Of a stretch of DNA of 39,916 nucleotides, positions 8,535-18,260 are shown one piece after another (positions within the stretch are counted from its first letter, which is position 1; the number at the start of each line of letters is the position of its first letter). The position numbers and the translations under genes are program-made. Source of the DNA: Desulfobacterales bacterium (GTDB lineage Bacteria > Desulfobacterota > Desulfobacteria > Desulfobacterales > JAHEIW01); contig JAQYWI010000032.1 in the NCBI GenBank assembly GCA_030145015.1, forward strand, positions 1 through 39,916, in the 5' to 3' direction. Under the pieces are notes generated by a model. It was not told the DNA's origin. It was given only the letters and a program-made list of their open reading frames with translations, and did no database searches.

Positions 8535-10208
8535 ATGAAGAAACGAAGTGATTTAATGACCAAGGGCCCCGAACGGGCTCCCCACCGATCGCTTTTAAGA
8601 GCGGATGGATTCACGGACTGGGAATTGGAGCGGCCGATTATCGGTATTGCCAATTCGTTTAATGAAATTATACCGGGGCACATGCATCTGGACAAACTCG
8701 TGGATGCCGTCAAAGCCGGCATTTATGCCGGCGGCGGCACACCGCTGGTTTTTAATACGATCGGAATTTGCGACGGCATCGCCATGAACCATGAAGGCAT
8801 GAAATATTCACTCCCCAGCCGAGAACTGATTGCTGACACCATCGAAACCATGGCTGTTGCCCATCCCTTTGACGGTCTCGTTCTTCTGGCTTCCTGTGAT
8901 AAAATTATTCCAGGCATGCTGATTGCTGCCGCCCGCTTGAACATCCCTTCTATTTTTCTTTCCGGAGGCCCGATGCTGCCGGGGAAAATCCACGGCAAAG
9001 ACACCGGTCTGGATAAGGTCTTTGAGGCCGTGGGCCGCTTCAAGAGTGGAAAAATCTCAAAAGAGGAGCTGGATACATACGAATGCGCCGCCTGCCCCGG
9101 CGCCGGCTCCTGTTCGGGAATGTTTACGGCCAATACGATGAACAATCTGTCTGAAGCGCTGGGCATGTCTCTGCCGTATAACGGCAGTGCCCCCGCCGTT
9201 TTTTCCGAGCGCATATGGCTGGCCAAAGAAACCGGCTATAAAGTCGTGGACCTCGTAAAAAAAGACCTCAAACCGCTGGACATTATGACCAAAGATGCAT
9301 TTCACAATGCCATTGCGGCAGATATGGCGCTGGGCGGATCCACCAACACGGCCCTGCACATTCCGGCGCTGGCGTATTATGCCGGTCTGGATTTAACCCT
9401 CAGGGATCTTGACCCGTTTACAGCCAAAGTCCCCCACCTGACCTCCATCGCTCCGGCAGGTCCTCATCACGTGGTAGACCTTTTTTATGCCGGCGGGATT
9501 CCCGCCATTTTGGCCGAACTGCAAAAAGCCAAACTCATCAAAGAGGACCCACCGACGGTCTATGGGAAATCGCTTGGCGACATGCTGGTCGAAATCAACG
9601 CCGGCGTGAAGGATTATGCGGTTATTCGTTCAATTGAAAAGCCGGTTCATCCAACCGGGGGACTGGCCATCCTCACCGGCAATCTGGCTCCTGATGGCGC
9701 CATTGTAAAACAGGCCGCCGTATCTGAAGAGATGCTGACCCATTCCGGTCCGGCCCGAATTTTTAATTCCGAAGAAGATGTATTTGAAGCCATCATGGAT
9801 ACCAAAATAAAAAAAGGCGACGTCATCGTCGTCCGTTATGAAGGGCCAAAGGGCGGACCCGGCATGCGCGAAATGCTGTCGCCGACCTCGGCATTGGCCG
9901 GCATGGGAATGGACAAAGAAGTCGCCCTGATCACCGACGGGCGCTTTTCCGGAGCCAGCCGCGGGGCAGCCATTGGGCACGTCTCGCCGGAAGCCGCTGC
10001 AAAGGGTCCCATAGCGGCCCTGCGGGAAGGTGATATGATTGAAATTGATATCCCCCATAAAACGCTAAACGCTCAGCTGACCGGTGAAGAAATCCGCCAA
10101 AGACTTGATGCGTTGCCGGAATTTGAGCCCAAGGTTAAAACCGGCTACCTGGCCCGCTATGCGCAAATGGTTTCCAGTGCGGACCGAGGAGCGGTTTTTC
10201 AGAGATAG
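8535..10208 (+). CDS. ilvD: Dihydroxy-acid dehydratase
   Basis: IlvD dehydrates 2,3-dihydroxy-isovalerate and 2,3-dihydroxy-3-methylvalerate in valine and isoleucine synthesis. The 557-residue length is normal. Seen motifs are [32 protein letters not shown] and [18 protein letters not shown]. Cys residues in SCDK and in GSCSGMF are expected Fe-S ligands. The PGHMHL form, lacking the Cys of the plant-type enzyme, groups it with GHVHL-type dehydratases. The C-terminal [12 protein letters not shown] and [12 protein letters not shown] motifs are present. No ilvBN, ilvC or ilvE is in the window, so its linkage to a transporter and a VOC gene is unusual. Confidence 0.95.
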   Translation: MKKRSDLMTKGPERAPHRSLLRADGFTDWELERPIIGIANSFNEIIPGHMHLDKLVDAVKAGIYAGGGTPLVFNTIGICDGIAMNHEGMKYSLPSRELIADTIETMAVAHPFDGLVLLASCDKIIPGMLIAAARLNIPSIFLSGGPMLPGKIHGKDTGLDKVFEAVGRFKSGKISKEELDTYECAACPGAGSCSGMFTANTMNNLSEALGMSLPYNGSAPAVFSERIWLAKETGYKVVDLVKKDLKPLDIMTKDAFHNAIAADMALGGSTNTALHIPALAYYAGLDLTLRDLDPFTAKVPHLTSIAPAGPHHVVDLFYAGGIPAILAELQKAKLIKEDPPTVYGKSLGDMLVEINAGVKDYAVIRSIEKPVHPTGGLAILTGNLAPDGAIVKQAAVSEEMLTHSGPARIFNSEEDVFEAIMDTKIKKGDVIVVRYEGPKGGPGMREMLSPTSALAGMGMDKEVALITDGRFSGASRGAAIGHVSPEAAAKGPIAALREGDMIEIDIPHKTLNAQLTGEEIRQRLDALPEFEPKVKTGYLARYAQMVSSADRGAVFQR

Positions 10209-10220
10209 CCATCGATTCTG

Positions 10221-10320
10221 GCTTCGACAAGCTCAGGCCCCGGGAATGCCGAGGGGAGCCCTTCGGCCCTGAGCCCTTCGGTCGTGAGCTCAGGGTCGAA
10301 TGACTTAGGGTCGAACGACT
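10221..10320. repeat. CTTCGACAAGCTCAGG-type intergenic palindromic repeat
   Basis: The sequence CTTCGACAAGCTCAGG at 10222-10237 is followed by two GAGCCCTTCGG units and two AGGGTCGAAYGACT units. The right-hand units are complementary to the left arm (GAGCTCAGGGTCGAA at 10286-10300). It lies in the 285-bp gap between ilvD and the URO-D-like gene. I recognise the TTCGACAAGCTCAG string as a widespread intergenic repeat from memory only. Confidence 0.6.
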
Positions 10321-10493
10321 CATCGCGAGCTGTTTTCTGTATTCTGTGATCTGTCATTTGACACCTGCTTGCCCGCCGTCTTGTCCCGTCGAAGCTTTAG
10401 CGGAGTCGGAAGCCTTTACAGCAAAGGAGGGACACCTCATCCGCCACTGGAAAATCAACAGGATACAGACAATCGACACGCAGTAAATTAAAG

Positions 10494-11600
10494 ATGAACA
10501 CCGACGAATTATACCACCAGCGGCTAACCCGAATCCTAAAGGCCGTCGCATTAGAGGAACCGGACCGCACGCCGGTTGTTCTGGAATACTCCGGCTTTGC
10601 TGCCTATGCGACCCGCACATCCATGGCAGAGTTTCTTCGATCTCCAAAAACCAATGTTGACACCATGATCCGGGCGTTTTGTCTAGTGGGAGATGGGGAT
10701 GCCGTCAACTATGGCGCTTTCTGGCCATACGGGCTTTGCTATGACTTTATGTCTAAGGTTCGCGTGCCGGGGGTGGATTTGCCGGATAATGAGATGTGGC
10801 AGGTGGTGGAAACAGAGTTGATGGACCGCAAAGACTACGACTGCATCCTGGATCTTGGATGGGCGGATTTTTTTGAGAAAATGATGCAAGAGCGCATCTT
10901 AAACGATGTGCCTTCCGAATATTTACCGCCCAAACGCAAATCTGTAAATGTGCGAGCGGAATGGCACGCTCATGGCATTCCTGTGCTGAGCGGCGGGGAC
11001 ATAACAACACCTATAGAGCTCCTTTGCGGAGCCCGTTCGTTGCCTAAATTTGCTGTCGATCTGATCGAAATACCGGACAAAATCGAAACCGTTATGAACA
11101 TCATCATGCCTCATTTAGCAAGTAAAAGCATCCAACGCGCAAAGGAACTCGGTTACCCGCTGGTATGGGTTGGGGGTTGGCGCTCGGCGCCATACCTATT
11201 ATCACCCGCCATGTGGAATCGGTTTGTGTGGCCCTACATCCTCAAACTGGTCTATGAGGTGGTCGATGCCGGTCTCATCGCCCTGCTGCATCTGGATTCG
11301 GACTGGACCCGAGAACTGAAGCGTTTTCGAGAGCTGCCCCGGGGCAAATGCATCATGGCGCTCGATGGTGAAACCAACATTTTCAAGGCCAAAGAAGTCC
11401 TGGGAGATCATATGTGTTTGATGGGAGACGTTCCAGCGTCCATGTTGTTTTTTAAAAATTCGGAGGATGTTTACAATTACTGCTCCCGGCTGATCCGAGA
11501 GCTCGGCCCCGCGGGTTTTATTCTGCAATCCGGTTGCGATATTCCGGCCAATGCCAAACTGGAAAATGTACAGGCTATGGTCACCGCTGCGGTCGGATAG
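10494..11600 (+). CDS. URO-D-fold methyltransferase (MtaA/CmuA-like)
   Basis: The 368-residue protein has the uroporphyrinogen-decarboxylase fold found in corrinoid methyltransferases. Expected motifs include RILKAVALEEPDRTPV near the N-terminus, HLDSDW (about 265) and LQSGCDIPANAKLENV near the C-terminus, whose His and Cys could bind the zinc that activates a thiol substrate. True HemE features (arginine-rich start, FAGAPFT) are absent. It probably moves a methyl group between a corrinoid protein and a thiol, but no corrinoid protein is encoded nearby. It stands alone between two repeats, 285 bp after ilvD on the same strand. Confidence 0.72.
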   Translation: MNTDELYHQRLTRILKAVALEEPDRTPVVLEYSGFAAYATRTSMAEFLRSPKTNVDTMIRAFCLVGDGDAVNYGAFWPYGLCYDFMSKVRVPGVDLPDNEMWQVVETELMDRKDYDCILDLGWADFFEKMMQERILNDVPSEYLPPKRKSVNVRAEWHAHGIPVLSGGDITTPIELLCGARSLPKFAVDLIEIPDKIETVMNIIMPHLASKSIQRAKELGYPLVWVGGWRSAPYLLSPAMWNRFVWPYILKLVYEVVDAGLIALLHLDSDWTRELKRFRELPRGKCIMALDGETNIFKAKEVLGDHMCLMGDVPASMLFFKNSEDVYNYCSRLIRELGPAGFILQSGCDIPANAKLENVQAMVTAAVG

Positions 11601-11607
11601 CGCCTCG

Positions 11608-11741
11608 AAGTGACTAAAGTGAACTAAAGTTTGAAGTGCCTAAAGTTAAGGAATTCTATCATTTAAATATAAAAAAAGAAGGAGCGAAGCGAGACCATAA
11701 CTTTAGGCACTTTAGATCACTTTAGTTCACTTTAGTCACTT
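11608..11741. repeat. CTAAAGT-family inverted repeat, copy 2
   Basis: The left arm at 11608-11649 (units AAGTGACTAAAGTGAACTAA and following) is mirrored by 11697-11741. The centre (11650-11696) has ATCATTTAAATATAAAAAAA and GGAGCGAAGCGAGA, closely matching copy 1. It sits between two convergent genes, where a bidirectional terminator would be expected. Confidence 0.8.
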
Positions 11742-11784
11742 AATTTTTACGCATTTTACAAAAGATGAGGATTTAACGCCAATT

Positions 11785-12525
11785 CTAGTGGAGATTCAGT
11801 GATATCGGCGCCGGCTGTATCCACCGGTTGGTGCTGCCTTCATAAAACCATTTATCCGGAAAGCCGCGCCGCCGGGTGAAAGTCGGATTTTCCGCCCAAT
11901 CCATCATTTGCGCATAGGCCTTGTGGACCTTGCGAAATACAGCTGCATCGCCGCCTTGGTCCGGATGATGGCGTTTGGCCTGCTGGCGGTAAGCGCTTTT
12001 AATAATTGTTTGAAGCTCGGGTGAGCCCAGATCCGACCGATCGAGTTCAAGAAAAGTGAGTGACTTGGCCATGCGAGCCGGTTCCACGATTTCGAAGGGT
12101 TTGATGGAAGAGGTGGCGTTTTTGCTTTTGGCCCTTTCTAGAATATGCTGGGTCGCAATGTAGCGTTTGTTGGTCCGTCGTTTCTCAGCCCACCATGCAT
12201 TTCCCAGCACATTGGCCATCGCGTAAAAATCTTCTGCCGGTTTATTGGCGGGCGTCCGCGGAAAAATAAAACTGAATAAACTCACTGCTCCATAAGGAAG
12301 TACGTCCATAAAAATCATGGAGTTCGTAAAATAAAAAGTCGCAAACTTTGTACTTAGCGCCTTTAACAAACCGGTACGCATATTCAGTTTGTAACGCAGC
12401 CGTTGCCGGCATTCGATTGAACAATATTTCCGTCTGCCCATATTCTCATCCGTACCGCAGGATAAGCAACGGTTATGGGCTCTAGTTTGCCACGCAAGAA
12501 TATTTTTTTTGTCAGTCTTTTTCAT
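11785..12525 (-). CDS. J-domain protein with N-terminal zinc-finger-like motif
   Basis: The 246-residue product has a C-terminal J domain (about 165-212): IIKSAYRQQAKRHHPDQGGD contains the HPD tripeptide at 187-189 that stimulates Hsp70. The N-terminus carries Cys20-x2-Cys23-x11-Cys35-x3-Cys39 (NRCLSCG ... KYCSIECR), which resembles FCS/MYM-like zinc fingers. The middle has no recognised domain. ATG 12525 is chosen; the in-frame TTG at 12597 would add 24 residues without a better ribosome site. It is probably a specialised DnaK co-chaperone whose zinc finger picks the client. It stands alone on the minus strand. Confidence 0.7.
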   Translation of the reverse strand: MKKTDKKNILAWQTRAHNRCLSCGTDENMGRRKYCSIECRQRLRYKLNMRTGLLKALSTKFATFYFTNSMIFMDVLPYGAVSLFSFIFPRTPANKPAEDFYAMANVLGNAWWAEKRRTNKRYIATQHILERAKSKNATSSIKPFEIVEPARMAKSLTFLELDRSDLGSPELQTIIKSAYRQQAKRHHPDQGGDAAVFRKVHKAYAQMMDWAENPTFTRRRGFPDKWFYEGSTNRWIQPAPISLNLH

Positions 12526-12605
12526 CGGAACGAACTTCAAAAATATGGAGAATTTAAGCGAATCTTTATCATAGCATGTTAAGCGCTTAGCGGTCAAAAA
12601 GGCGG

Positions 12606-12628
12606 GACCGGTCTTATCCGGTCTTTTT
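12606..12628 (+). terminator. Intrinsic terminator, plus strand
   Basis: GACCGG (12606-12611), a 6-nt loop and CCGGTC (12618-12623) are followed by TTTTT. It lies upstream of the OmpA-type gene and may insulate it from upstream or antisense transcription. Confidence 0.55.
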
Positions 12629-12762
12629 AAAAGTTAAAAAAAGCTGCGTTTTTAGTAAATATTTAGACTTGCTGTTAAACGTATTATCTTGTAAAAATAA
12701 TAATTAAAAACCCAAAGTTTTGGGATCATTTTCAAAGGATAAACAGAAAGGGCTCAGAAAAA

Positions 12763-14229
12763 ATGACTCAAAAAACGCCGTTTATAGTGCTGGCCTGGTT
12801 GCTGATGATATTACTTTTGTTATCCGCCTGTGCCGGGCGCGAGTTGGAAGTTGAATCTATCCCAAAATCAGGACATCCGCAGGTACTGATTGACAATCTG
12901 GAGAACGAGATTGCGCTCGCACGCAACGCGCGCATAAATGTATTGTCACCCACCTGGTTTGCCAAAGCGGAATCTTCGCTCAGGGAGTCCAAGAAGCTTC
13001 TGGATGAAGGCGCTCAATTGGTGAAAATTTTTGACGATGTTGCAACCGGTCGCGCACAGCTTCGCCGTGCCAAAGAAATCGCCGCAGTATCAAGCGCCAC
13101 CCTTGCCGATGCCATCAAAGGTCGCGAGCTTGCACGCGATGCCGGAGCGGCCGCACTCGGTAAAGATTATACGGAGGTGGAGGATGAATTTTTAAAACTC
13201 ACCCGGGCGATTGAACAAAATAACCTGGGTTATGCCCAACGCAACCAGGCTGAAGTGACCGAAAAATTTCGCCAGCTTGAAGTAAGGGCGATTAAAGTCC
13301 GCACCATCGGTGAAGTTCGCAATTTGCTCAGAATAGCACAAAAACAAAAATCAGATAAAACAGCCCCGGAATCGTACGCAGCTGCAATAAATAAATTAAC
13401 TGAAGCCGATGCGTTTATCACCGAAAACCCTTACAATAAAGAGCAAATGGGTAAATTGGCCAACGAGGCTCTGTTTTTGTCGCGGCGCCACCTGCAAATT
13501 GCATCGGAAACCAAAAAAATACAGGAAATGACGCCGGAACAAACCGCCCTGCGGATGGAAACAACGCTGCAAAAAACAGCCCGCTACTTATCTGCGCCGG
13601 ATATGCGGGATCAGCCATTTGATCAACAGATTGAAAACATTCTGGCAACGATTTCCGCTCAGCAAGCCAATCATGAATTTACGAGGAAAAAAACCAAAGA
13701 GCAGCAAACAGAAATCAGAGACTTACAGCAAAAAATCGCTTCGCTGGAGGGACAAAGCCGCAAACAACAAGAACGACTAACGGCACAGAAACGTTTGAAC
13801 CAGCTGTTCATGGAAGTGCAAAGCTATTTCAGTCCCAATGAAGCCGAAGTGTATAAAAGAGAAAACCAGTTAATCATCAGGTTAAAGGCCATGCATTTCC
13901 CCATCGGACAATCCGTAATCATGCCGGAAAATTATGCGCTGCTCGGCAAAGTCCAGCGTACGATTCGTGCCTTTGGTGAACCGGATGTCATCATCGGCGG
14001 CCACACCGACAGTACCGGGCCGGAACCTATAAACGAGCACCTGTCCCAGGAACGCGCGGAAGCAGTTCGCCAATATCTGGTTGCCAACCGAACCTTACCC
14101 TATGATAAAATCATTGCCGTCGGATATGGTTCGATGCGCCCTCTGGCAACAAATTCAACCGAAGCGGGCCGGGCGACGAACCGGCGCATTGACGTTACGA
14201 TTTCACCTGCGGTCCAGACAACTCCGTAA
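12763..14229 (+). CDS. OmpA-family lipoprotein with long coiled-coil region
   Basis: This 488-residue protein starts with a lipoprotein signal peptide (lipobox LLSAC, Cys about 22). A long alpha-helical region follows, with a heptad-like coiled coil at about 300-345 (KKTKEQQTEIRDLQQKIASL). The C-terminal OmpA domain (about 365-480) carries IIGGHTDSTGPEPINEHLSQ and GYGSMRPLATN...NRRIDVTI, the peptidoglycan (diaminopimelate)-binding signature. It should be anchored by lipid in the outer membrane and hold the peptidoglycan, as Pal does. It is much longer than Pal. It is a single-gene unit with an AGAAAGGGC ribosome site. Confidence 0.88.
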   Translation: MTQKTPFIVLAWLLMILLLLSACAGRELEVESIPKSGHPQVLIDNLENEIALARNARINVLSPTWFAKAESSLRESKKLLDEGAQLVKIFDDVATGRAQLRRAKEIAAVSSATLADAIKGRELARDAGAAALGKDYTEVEDEFLKLTRAIEQNNLGYAQRNQAEVTEKFRQLEVRAIKVRTIGEVRNLLRIAQKQKSDKTAPESYAAAINKLTEADAFITENPYNKEQMGKLANEALFLSRRHLQIASETKKIQEMTPEQTALRMETTLQKTARYLSAPDMRDQPFDQQIENILATISAQQANHEFTRKKTKEQQTEIRDLQQKIASLEGQSRKQQERLTAQKRLNQLFMEVQSYFSPNEAEVYKRENQLIIRLKAMHFPIGQSVIMPENYALLGKVQRTIRAFGEPDVIIGGHTDSTGPEPINEHLSQERAEAVRQYLVANRTLPYDKIIAVGYGSMRPLATNSTEAGRATNRRIDVTISPAVQTTP

Positions 14230-14478
14230 AACCGATCGGCACATTAAATCGGAGCGTTCCCAATTCTTAGGATAATGACCCGCTGCTGGGCAAAGAAAGC
14301 CAAAATTGCCGCCCATGGCGGGTCTTTTTTGGTACCCAACCCGACATTCAACCCAATAAAAGTTCTCTTTTTCAATGCCGATTTGACCTAAATCAATGCA
14401 TGGCGACATCGCCTGTGTATAAGATAAAATATAGAAAAATGTAAACAGGTCCAATTCTGATAAAAACAGGAGGTAATG

Positions 14479-14796
14479 ATGAAGCATCTTAATCTTTATG
14501 AAGAAAACGATTTTGCCGAAAAGGCATTCAAAAAACTTCTGGTACATGACTCGCCCTATTTTAAAATCCTTAATTTCAATTTTAAGGCCGGCCAGGAATT
14601 ACCGGTTCATAACCATGACATCGAGGGCCAGCTGAGCCTGGTCATCCTTGAAGGCGAAGGCGAGTTTTTGGGGGAGGGTGACACGACGATGCCGGCAAAA
14701 CCCGGAGATGTTGTCATCAGCGAAATTGCCGAGCCTCACGGCTTGCGCGCCAAAACCGACCTCAGGCTGCTGGTCACCATTGCACCGCCGATATGA
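14479..14796 (+). CDS. Small cupin-domain protein
   Basis: The 105-residue single-domain protein shows both cupin motifs: GQELPVHNHDIEGQLSLVILEG (motif 1, with the two His and Glu metal ligands) and PGDVVISEIAEPHGLRA (motif 2 His). The ATG at 14479 is preferred over 14476 because GGAGGT at 14469-14474 is then better spaced. Such proteins bind a divalent metal and act as small isomerases, dioxygenases or sugar-binding modules. Nothing nearby indicates the substrate. It is monocistronic and convergent with the transglycosylase gene. Confidence 0.8.
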   Translation: MKHLNLYEENDFAEKAFKKLLVHDSPYFKILNFNFKAGQELPVHNHDIEGQLSLVILEGEGEFLGEGDTTMPAKPGDVVISEIAEPHGLRAKTDLRLLVTIAPPI

Positions 14797-14811
14797 TTGA
14801 GCGAAACCGCT

Positions 14812-15013
14812 CAATGTTCGTTGCTCGTCGTTTGTTGTCCGTGGCAATTTATACCGTTTTCCATAATTATGTTCCAAAATTCAGAAGAGCGGCATAAGCG
14901 GGTGTACGGTTGTCAAAAAAACGTTTCAATACCGGAACGTTTTTTTGACAACCACTATAAAAAATGACCTTCGCACAACGGACCACGGACGAATGACAAC
15001 TGACGAATTGAGC
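14812..15013. repeat. Long inverted repeat enclosing the 18-bp hairpin
   Basis: The left arm 14812-14844 (GTTCGTTGCTCGTCGTTTG and following) is complementary, with indels, to 14983-15013 (CCACGGACGAATGACAACTG and following). A short hairpin ATTGAGCG/CGCTCAAT lies at 14797-14816. The arms consist of GTTCGT/GTCGT-like units, as in other spacers of the window. Confidence 0.55.
14908..14953. terminator. Perfect 18-bp hairpin, bidirectional terminator
   Basis: The arms GGTTGTCAAAAAAACGTT (14908-14925) and AACGTTTTTTTGACAACC (14936-14953) are perfectly complementary around a 10-nt loop. It lies between the convergent cupin and transglycosylase genes. Each strand offers a T-rich run inside the descending arm, so it could stop transcription from both sides. 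GC content of the stem is low for a classic intrinsic terminator. Confidence 0.55.
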
Positions 15014-15027
15014 TTAACTCAATTCAT

Positions 15028-17307
15028 TCATATTATTTTCTCGATGATCGGGATGGTTAGTTTCTGTGAGGGCAAAAGAGCGCTGAAATCAATGTCGATG
15101 TTGTACTTTTTGATCAGCCAGAGCGGAACCTCAAATTCTTCAAGCGAAAGATCCCAGATCGTATCGCCTTTTTTTATATAGTAGAATTTTACTTTTTCGA
15201 CGCGATAGGAAGCAAAAAAATCTTCGGATAGCTCTTTATGATACTCAAATCTTTTTTCTTCAAATTCTTCTTTGGAAACCTGGTGCAATGGAATTTTTAT
15301 CTGCTGATCAAGACGGATCGCTTTTCCGTAGGTAAATCCATTTAAGCGCCGAATCTCCCAGGCTGTAATGCCCAGCCATTCGGCATAATGCCCCAGGGTT
15401 TCTTCAACTTCTACCTGTATAGAGCCGACGGGTTTGCCCTGGTCGTGCCAGATACGCTCAACAGCAAAATTGCCCTGTAAGATCTCCGGATTAATTTCGG
15501 ACGCTTGAGCTGCAGGCTTGGCTGCCTCGGCATCCAACTCCGGAAGGGTTGCCGTTTCAGGCTTTTCTTCCACCCGTTTATGATCCTGAGACGCCATGAC
15601 CGCCTGTTCCGCAACAAGATCTGCTTCCTGACTGGCCTGTACCGGGAGTCCCTCTTTGCGGGCTTCACCTTTTTCCGGCTCAACCTGCGGGAATTCAAGC
15701 ATGTTCTTTTCGGCACTATCGTATGGCTTTTTGCTCGCAAGAACCGGGGAAAATGGACCCTCGGTCTTTTCTGGCGCGGGCTCAAAAAGGGAAGCATCTG
15801 TGACCAATTTTTCCTGTGTTTCTCCGGATTCAGCGGTTGCGTTCATCGCGAGCACCAAGTCAACCGTCGGACTGGTTAAAGGTTGTGCTTCGATCGATAG
15901 TGATTTCGGGGATTTTATTAGACTTTGCTCTCCAGTTTTGGGGCGCTCTCTCCTGGCAAGCGTAATCGGTTTCTCATCAGATAGGGGAATCCGTAAATTT
16001 TGGTTCACATAGATGGTGGCGCGGGTAGTCAGATTATTGGCCGCAATCAGATCGCGCAGCTTTACGCCGTGCATCCGGGCAATTTCTCCAGCCGTATCTC
16101 CTCTTTGAACCGTATAGATGTGACTGCGTTTCTGGTAATTTTTATAAATTTTCGGCGCCAGTTGCGCCATCATAGGTTCCCAATCCTGACCGGATTTCAG
16201 GGGTAGCCGCAAACGAAAACCTTTCGGTACATATTTTTGCCCGCGAATAACCGGATTTCGCAAAGCCGGATTCAGTTCGCGCAGGACGTCAAGCTCCAGT
16301 TTCAGCTGCCGGGCGATTTCCGGCAATGCGCCGTATCCGGCCATCACCACTTCCTGGCTTTCGAAGGAGGTGTCCAGGGCAAGCTCACCGAAATATTGCC
16401 GATAATTTTGTGCCACCTCACTGGCCGCTAAAAATTCAGAGTAAAAGTTTCGGGACGCAAATTTAAATATGCGGCTACGGTATTCTTTGAATATGGTTTC
16501 ATAGCTGCCTTTGCGCCTTTTGGCGCGCAGCATGCCGGTCATGCCGTGGTTGTAAGCCGTAATGGCCATCGGCCAGTTCCGAAGTTTTTCGAAATTTTGC
16601 TTCAGCAATCGAGCGGCGGCGTGGGAAGAAAGGATGGGGTCCCGCCGTTCATCCACCGCATAACCGACGGTCATAAATCGTTTGCCGGTGGAACGGGTAA
16701 ATTGCCAGACGCCGGCAGCACCAAATTTACTATAGGCCTTGGGGTTAAAAGACGATTCCACATGGGGCAGATAGGATAATTCCGTTGGCAGGCCCGCATC
16801 ACGGAAAATTTGTTTGATTTCCGCCAGGTAAGCACCGGATCGAATGATACCCTGACGGAATGGATCTTTCTGGCCGATCTGACACCGCAAATTGCGCATC
16901 GCCGACCGAAAATCGGACCGCTGCGCTTCAGCTCCAAATAAATTGGCCACGCGCTTTTCTTCCGACCCTTTAGGGGATTCACCCTGGGCGAGTTTGGCCA
17001 GAATCAGTTTATATATCTTTTTGGCCTTTTTAATTCGATCCCGATTGATTTTTCGGCTGCCATGGAGATCGCGGCCTTTAAGCTCGATGACCCCATAGAT
17101 GATACCCAGATTGCGCTTATCATGAATGACACCCTGGGTGGTTGAATATTGCGTATATATTTTTTTCCAGAAAGAAATGTTGGGGACAATACTGTCATAC
17201 ACCGGAAAGGTACCAGAGACGGTATCGGCGCCTGCCGGAATACTGAATAACACCATCGATAGGGCTATTATTGATAAAAAAACGGTTTGGGTTCGTATTG
17301 TTTTCAT
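15028..17307 (-). CDS. LysM-containing lytic murein transglycosylase (MltD-like)
   Basis: The 759-residue exported protein has a cleavable signal peptide (about 1-27, ending PAGA). The SLT catalytic domain spans about 160-290 with the glutamate at 184 in LPHVESSFNP, then GAAGVWQFTRSTG and ITAYNHGMTG. A clear LysM repeat follows near residue 400 (YTVQRGDTAGEIARMHG), then a low-complexity Glu/Ala/Pro linker. Two degenerate LysM-like units occur at the C-terminus (LGITAWEIRRLNG and YYIKKGDTIWDL). MltD enzymes cut the glycan strand to 1,6-anhydro-muropeptides. It lacks a lipobox, unlike E. coli MltD, so it may be periplasmic. It is longer than usual because of the linker. Confidence 0.88.
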   Translation of the reverse strand: MKTIRTQTVFLSIIALSMVLFSIPAGADTVSGTFPVYDSIVPNISFWKKIYTQYSTTQGVIHDKRNLGIIYGVIELKGRDLHGSRKINRDRIKKAKKIYKLILAKLAQGESPKGSEEKRVANLFGAEAQRSDFRSAMRNLRCQIGQKDPFRQGIIRSGAYLAEIKQIFRDAGLPTELSYLPHVESSFNPKAYSKFGAAGVWQFTRSTGKRFMTVGYAVDERRDPILSSHAAARLLKQNFEKLRNWPMAITAYNHGMTGMLRAKRRKGSYETIFKEYRSRIFKFASRNFYSEFLAASEVAQNYRQYFGELALDTSFESQEVVMAGYGALPEIARQLKLELDVLRELNPALRNPVIRGQKYVPKGFRLRLPLKSGQDWEPMMAQLAPKIYKNYQKRSHIYTVQRGDTAGEIARMHGVKLRDLIAANNLTTRATIYVNQNLRIPLSDEKPITLARRERPKTGEQSLIKSPKSLSIEAQPLTSPTVDLVLAMNATAESGETQEKLVTDASLFEPAPEKTEGPFSPVLASKKPYDSAEKNMLEFPQVEPEKGEARKEGLPVQASQEADLVAEQAVMASQDHKRVEEKPETATLPELDAEAAKPAAQASEINPEILQGNFAVERIWHDQGKPVGSIQVEVEETLGHYAEWLGITAWEIRRLNGFTYGKAIRLDQQIKIPLHQVSKEEFEEKRFEYHKELSEDFFASYRVEKVKFYYIKKGDTIWDLSLEEFEVPLWLIKKYNIDIDFSALLPSQKLTIPIIEKII

Positions 17308-17540
17308 GGGCTCAGATATTTTGTTGTTATATACGGTCCGGTTTAGCGGGTGGGTATCATCTAAAGTTTTGAAGCAAAATCCAAGCCAAGATCTGCTAAA
17401 ATCAATAATTAATATTATTTCAACTCGTTATGAATTTTCCCGATTTGCTTTTGCCCACGAATTCTGGAAAAATTTTGACAAAATTCAGAAAATTGTGCCT
17501 CAATTATGCACAAATGTAATCGGGAATTGCCCGGCGCGGT

Positions 17541-18260
17541 TTATAAATCTTGCAGATACTTATTTGGATCCTGCATAAAGCTTTTGTAGACTTGAAAATG
17601 CTCGGTTTCTTCATAACCAATCGGCTCTAAAGATGACTGGCCGAAGCTGTAAATTTTAGCGCCGGGACACGCCAGAAGAATCGGTGAGTGGGTGGCGATG
17701 ATGAACTGGGCATGGCCGGCAAGGCTTGTTTGACTGATCAGTTTCAGCAAATCGATCAAACTGGTCGGAGAAAGTGCGGTTTCCGGTTCATCCAGCAGAT
17801 AAAGTCCCTTAATCTTAAAACGTGATTTAAAAAAAGACATCAGGGATTGACCATGGGATTGAATCATCAAGGATTTACCGCCGAAATATTCAAGCAATCC
17901 GGGATCCATGCTCGCCCATTCATCCACTATTTGGGCAAAGTTTTTAAAAATTTCAGAAGCAAAAAAAGAGCCCGGAACGGTATTTTGGACCCATTCAACC
18001 TCAACTGCTTTATAAAATTCGGTCTCATACGGATTATATTGAAATCGCGCCCGGCGCTCCCCCCGCCATATATAAATGCCGCAGCGGTGGCTAATGGCCT
18101 GCAACAGCGTCGATTTACCCGTACCGTTTTCTCCAACAAAGAAAGTCACCGGACAATGCACATCAACGGTTCGCGGATGACTAAAAATGTGAAGATTAAA
18201 TGGATAGCGGTCGTGGATGGGAAATTTTTGAGGAAAAATACAAACTTGCTTAAGATGCAT
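17541..18260 (-). CDS. AAA-family predicted ATPase (AAA_21/AAA_23 type)
   Basis: The 239-residue ABC-like ATPase has Walker A VGENGTGKST, a short signature SHGQSLMSFF, Walker B GLYLLDEPETALS and a switch His in IATHSPILL. ATG 18260 fits AGGAG seven bases upstream; longer in-frame starts at 18266 and 18281 are less well placed. These stand-alone AAA proteins resemble RecF/SMC heads without the coiled coil. Some act as the ATPase half of a toxin or defence pair, others are housekeeping. No partner nuclease is adjacent, so a defence role is not supported. Confidence 0.8.
   Translation of the reverse strand: MHLKQVCIFPQKFPIHDRYPFNLHIFSHPRTVDVHCPVTFFVGENGTGKSTLLQAISHRCGIYIWRGERRARFQYNPYETEFYKAVEVEWVQNTVPGSFFASEIFKNFAQIVDEWASMDPGLLEYFGGKSLMIQSHGQSLMSFFKSRFKIKGLYLLDEPETALSPTSLIDLLKLISQTSLAGHAQFIIATHSPILLACPGAKIYSFGQSSLEPIGYEETEHFQVYKSFMQDPNKYLQDL

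Noticed and set aside
15505..16012. Plus-strand ORFs inside the transglycosylase gene
   Set aside because: They are antisense shadows of the Glu/Ala/Pro linker and LysM region, with no recognisable domain.
17541..18260. AAA ATPase as part of an anti-phage system
   Set aside because: No adjacent nuclease, helicase, toxin or other partner gene; neighbours are cell-wall and stress genes.
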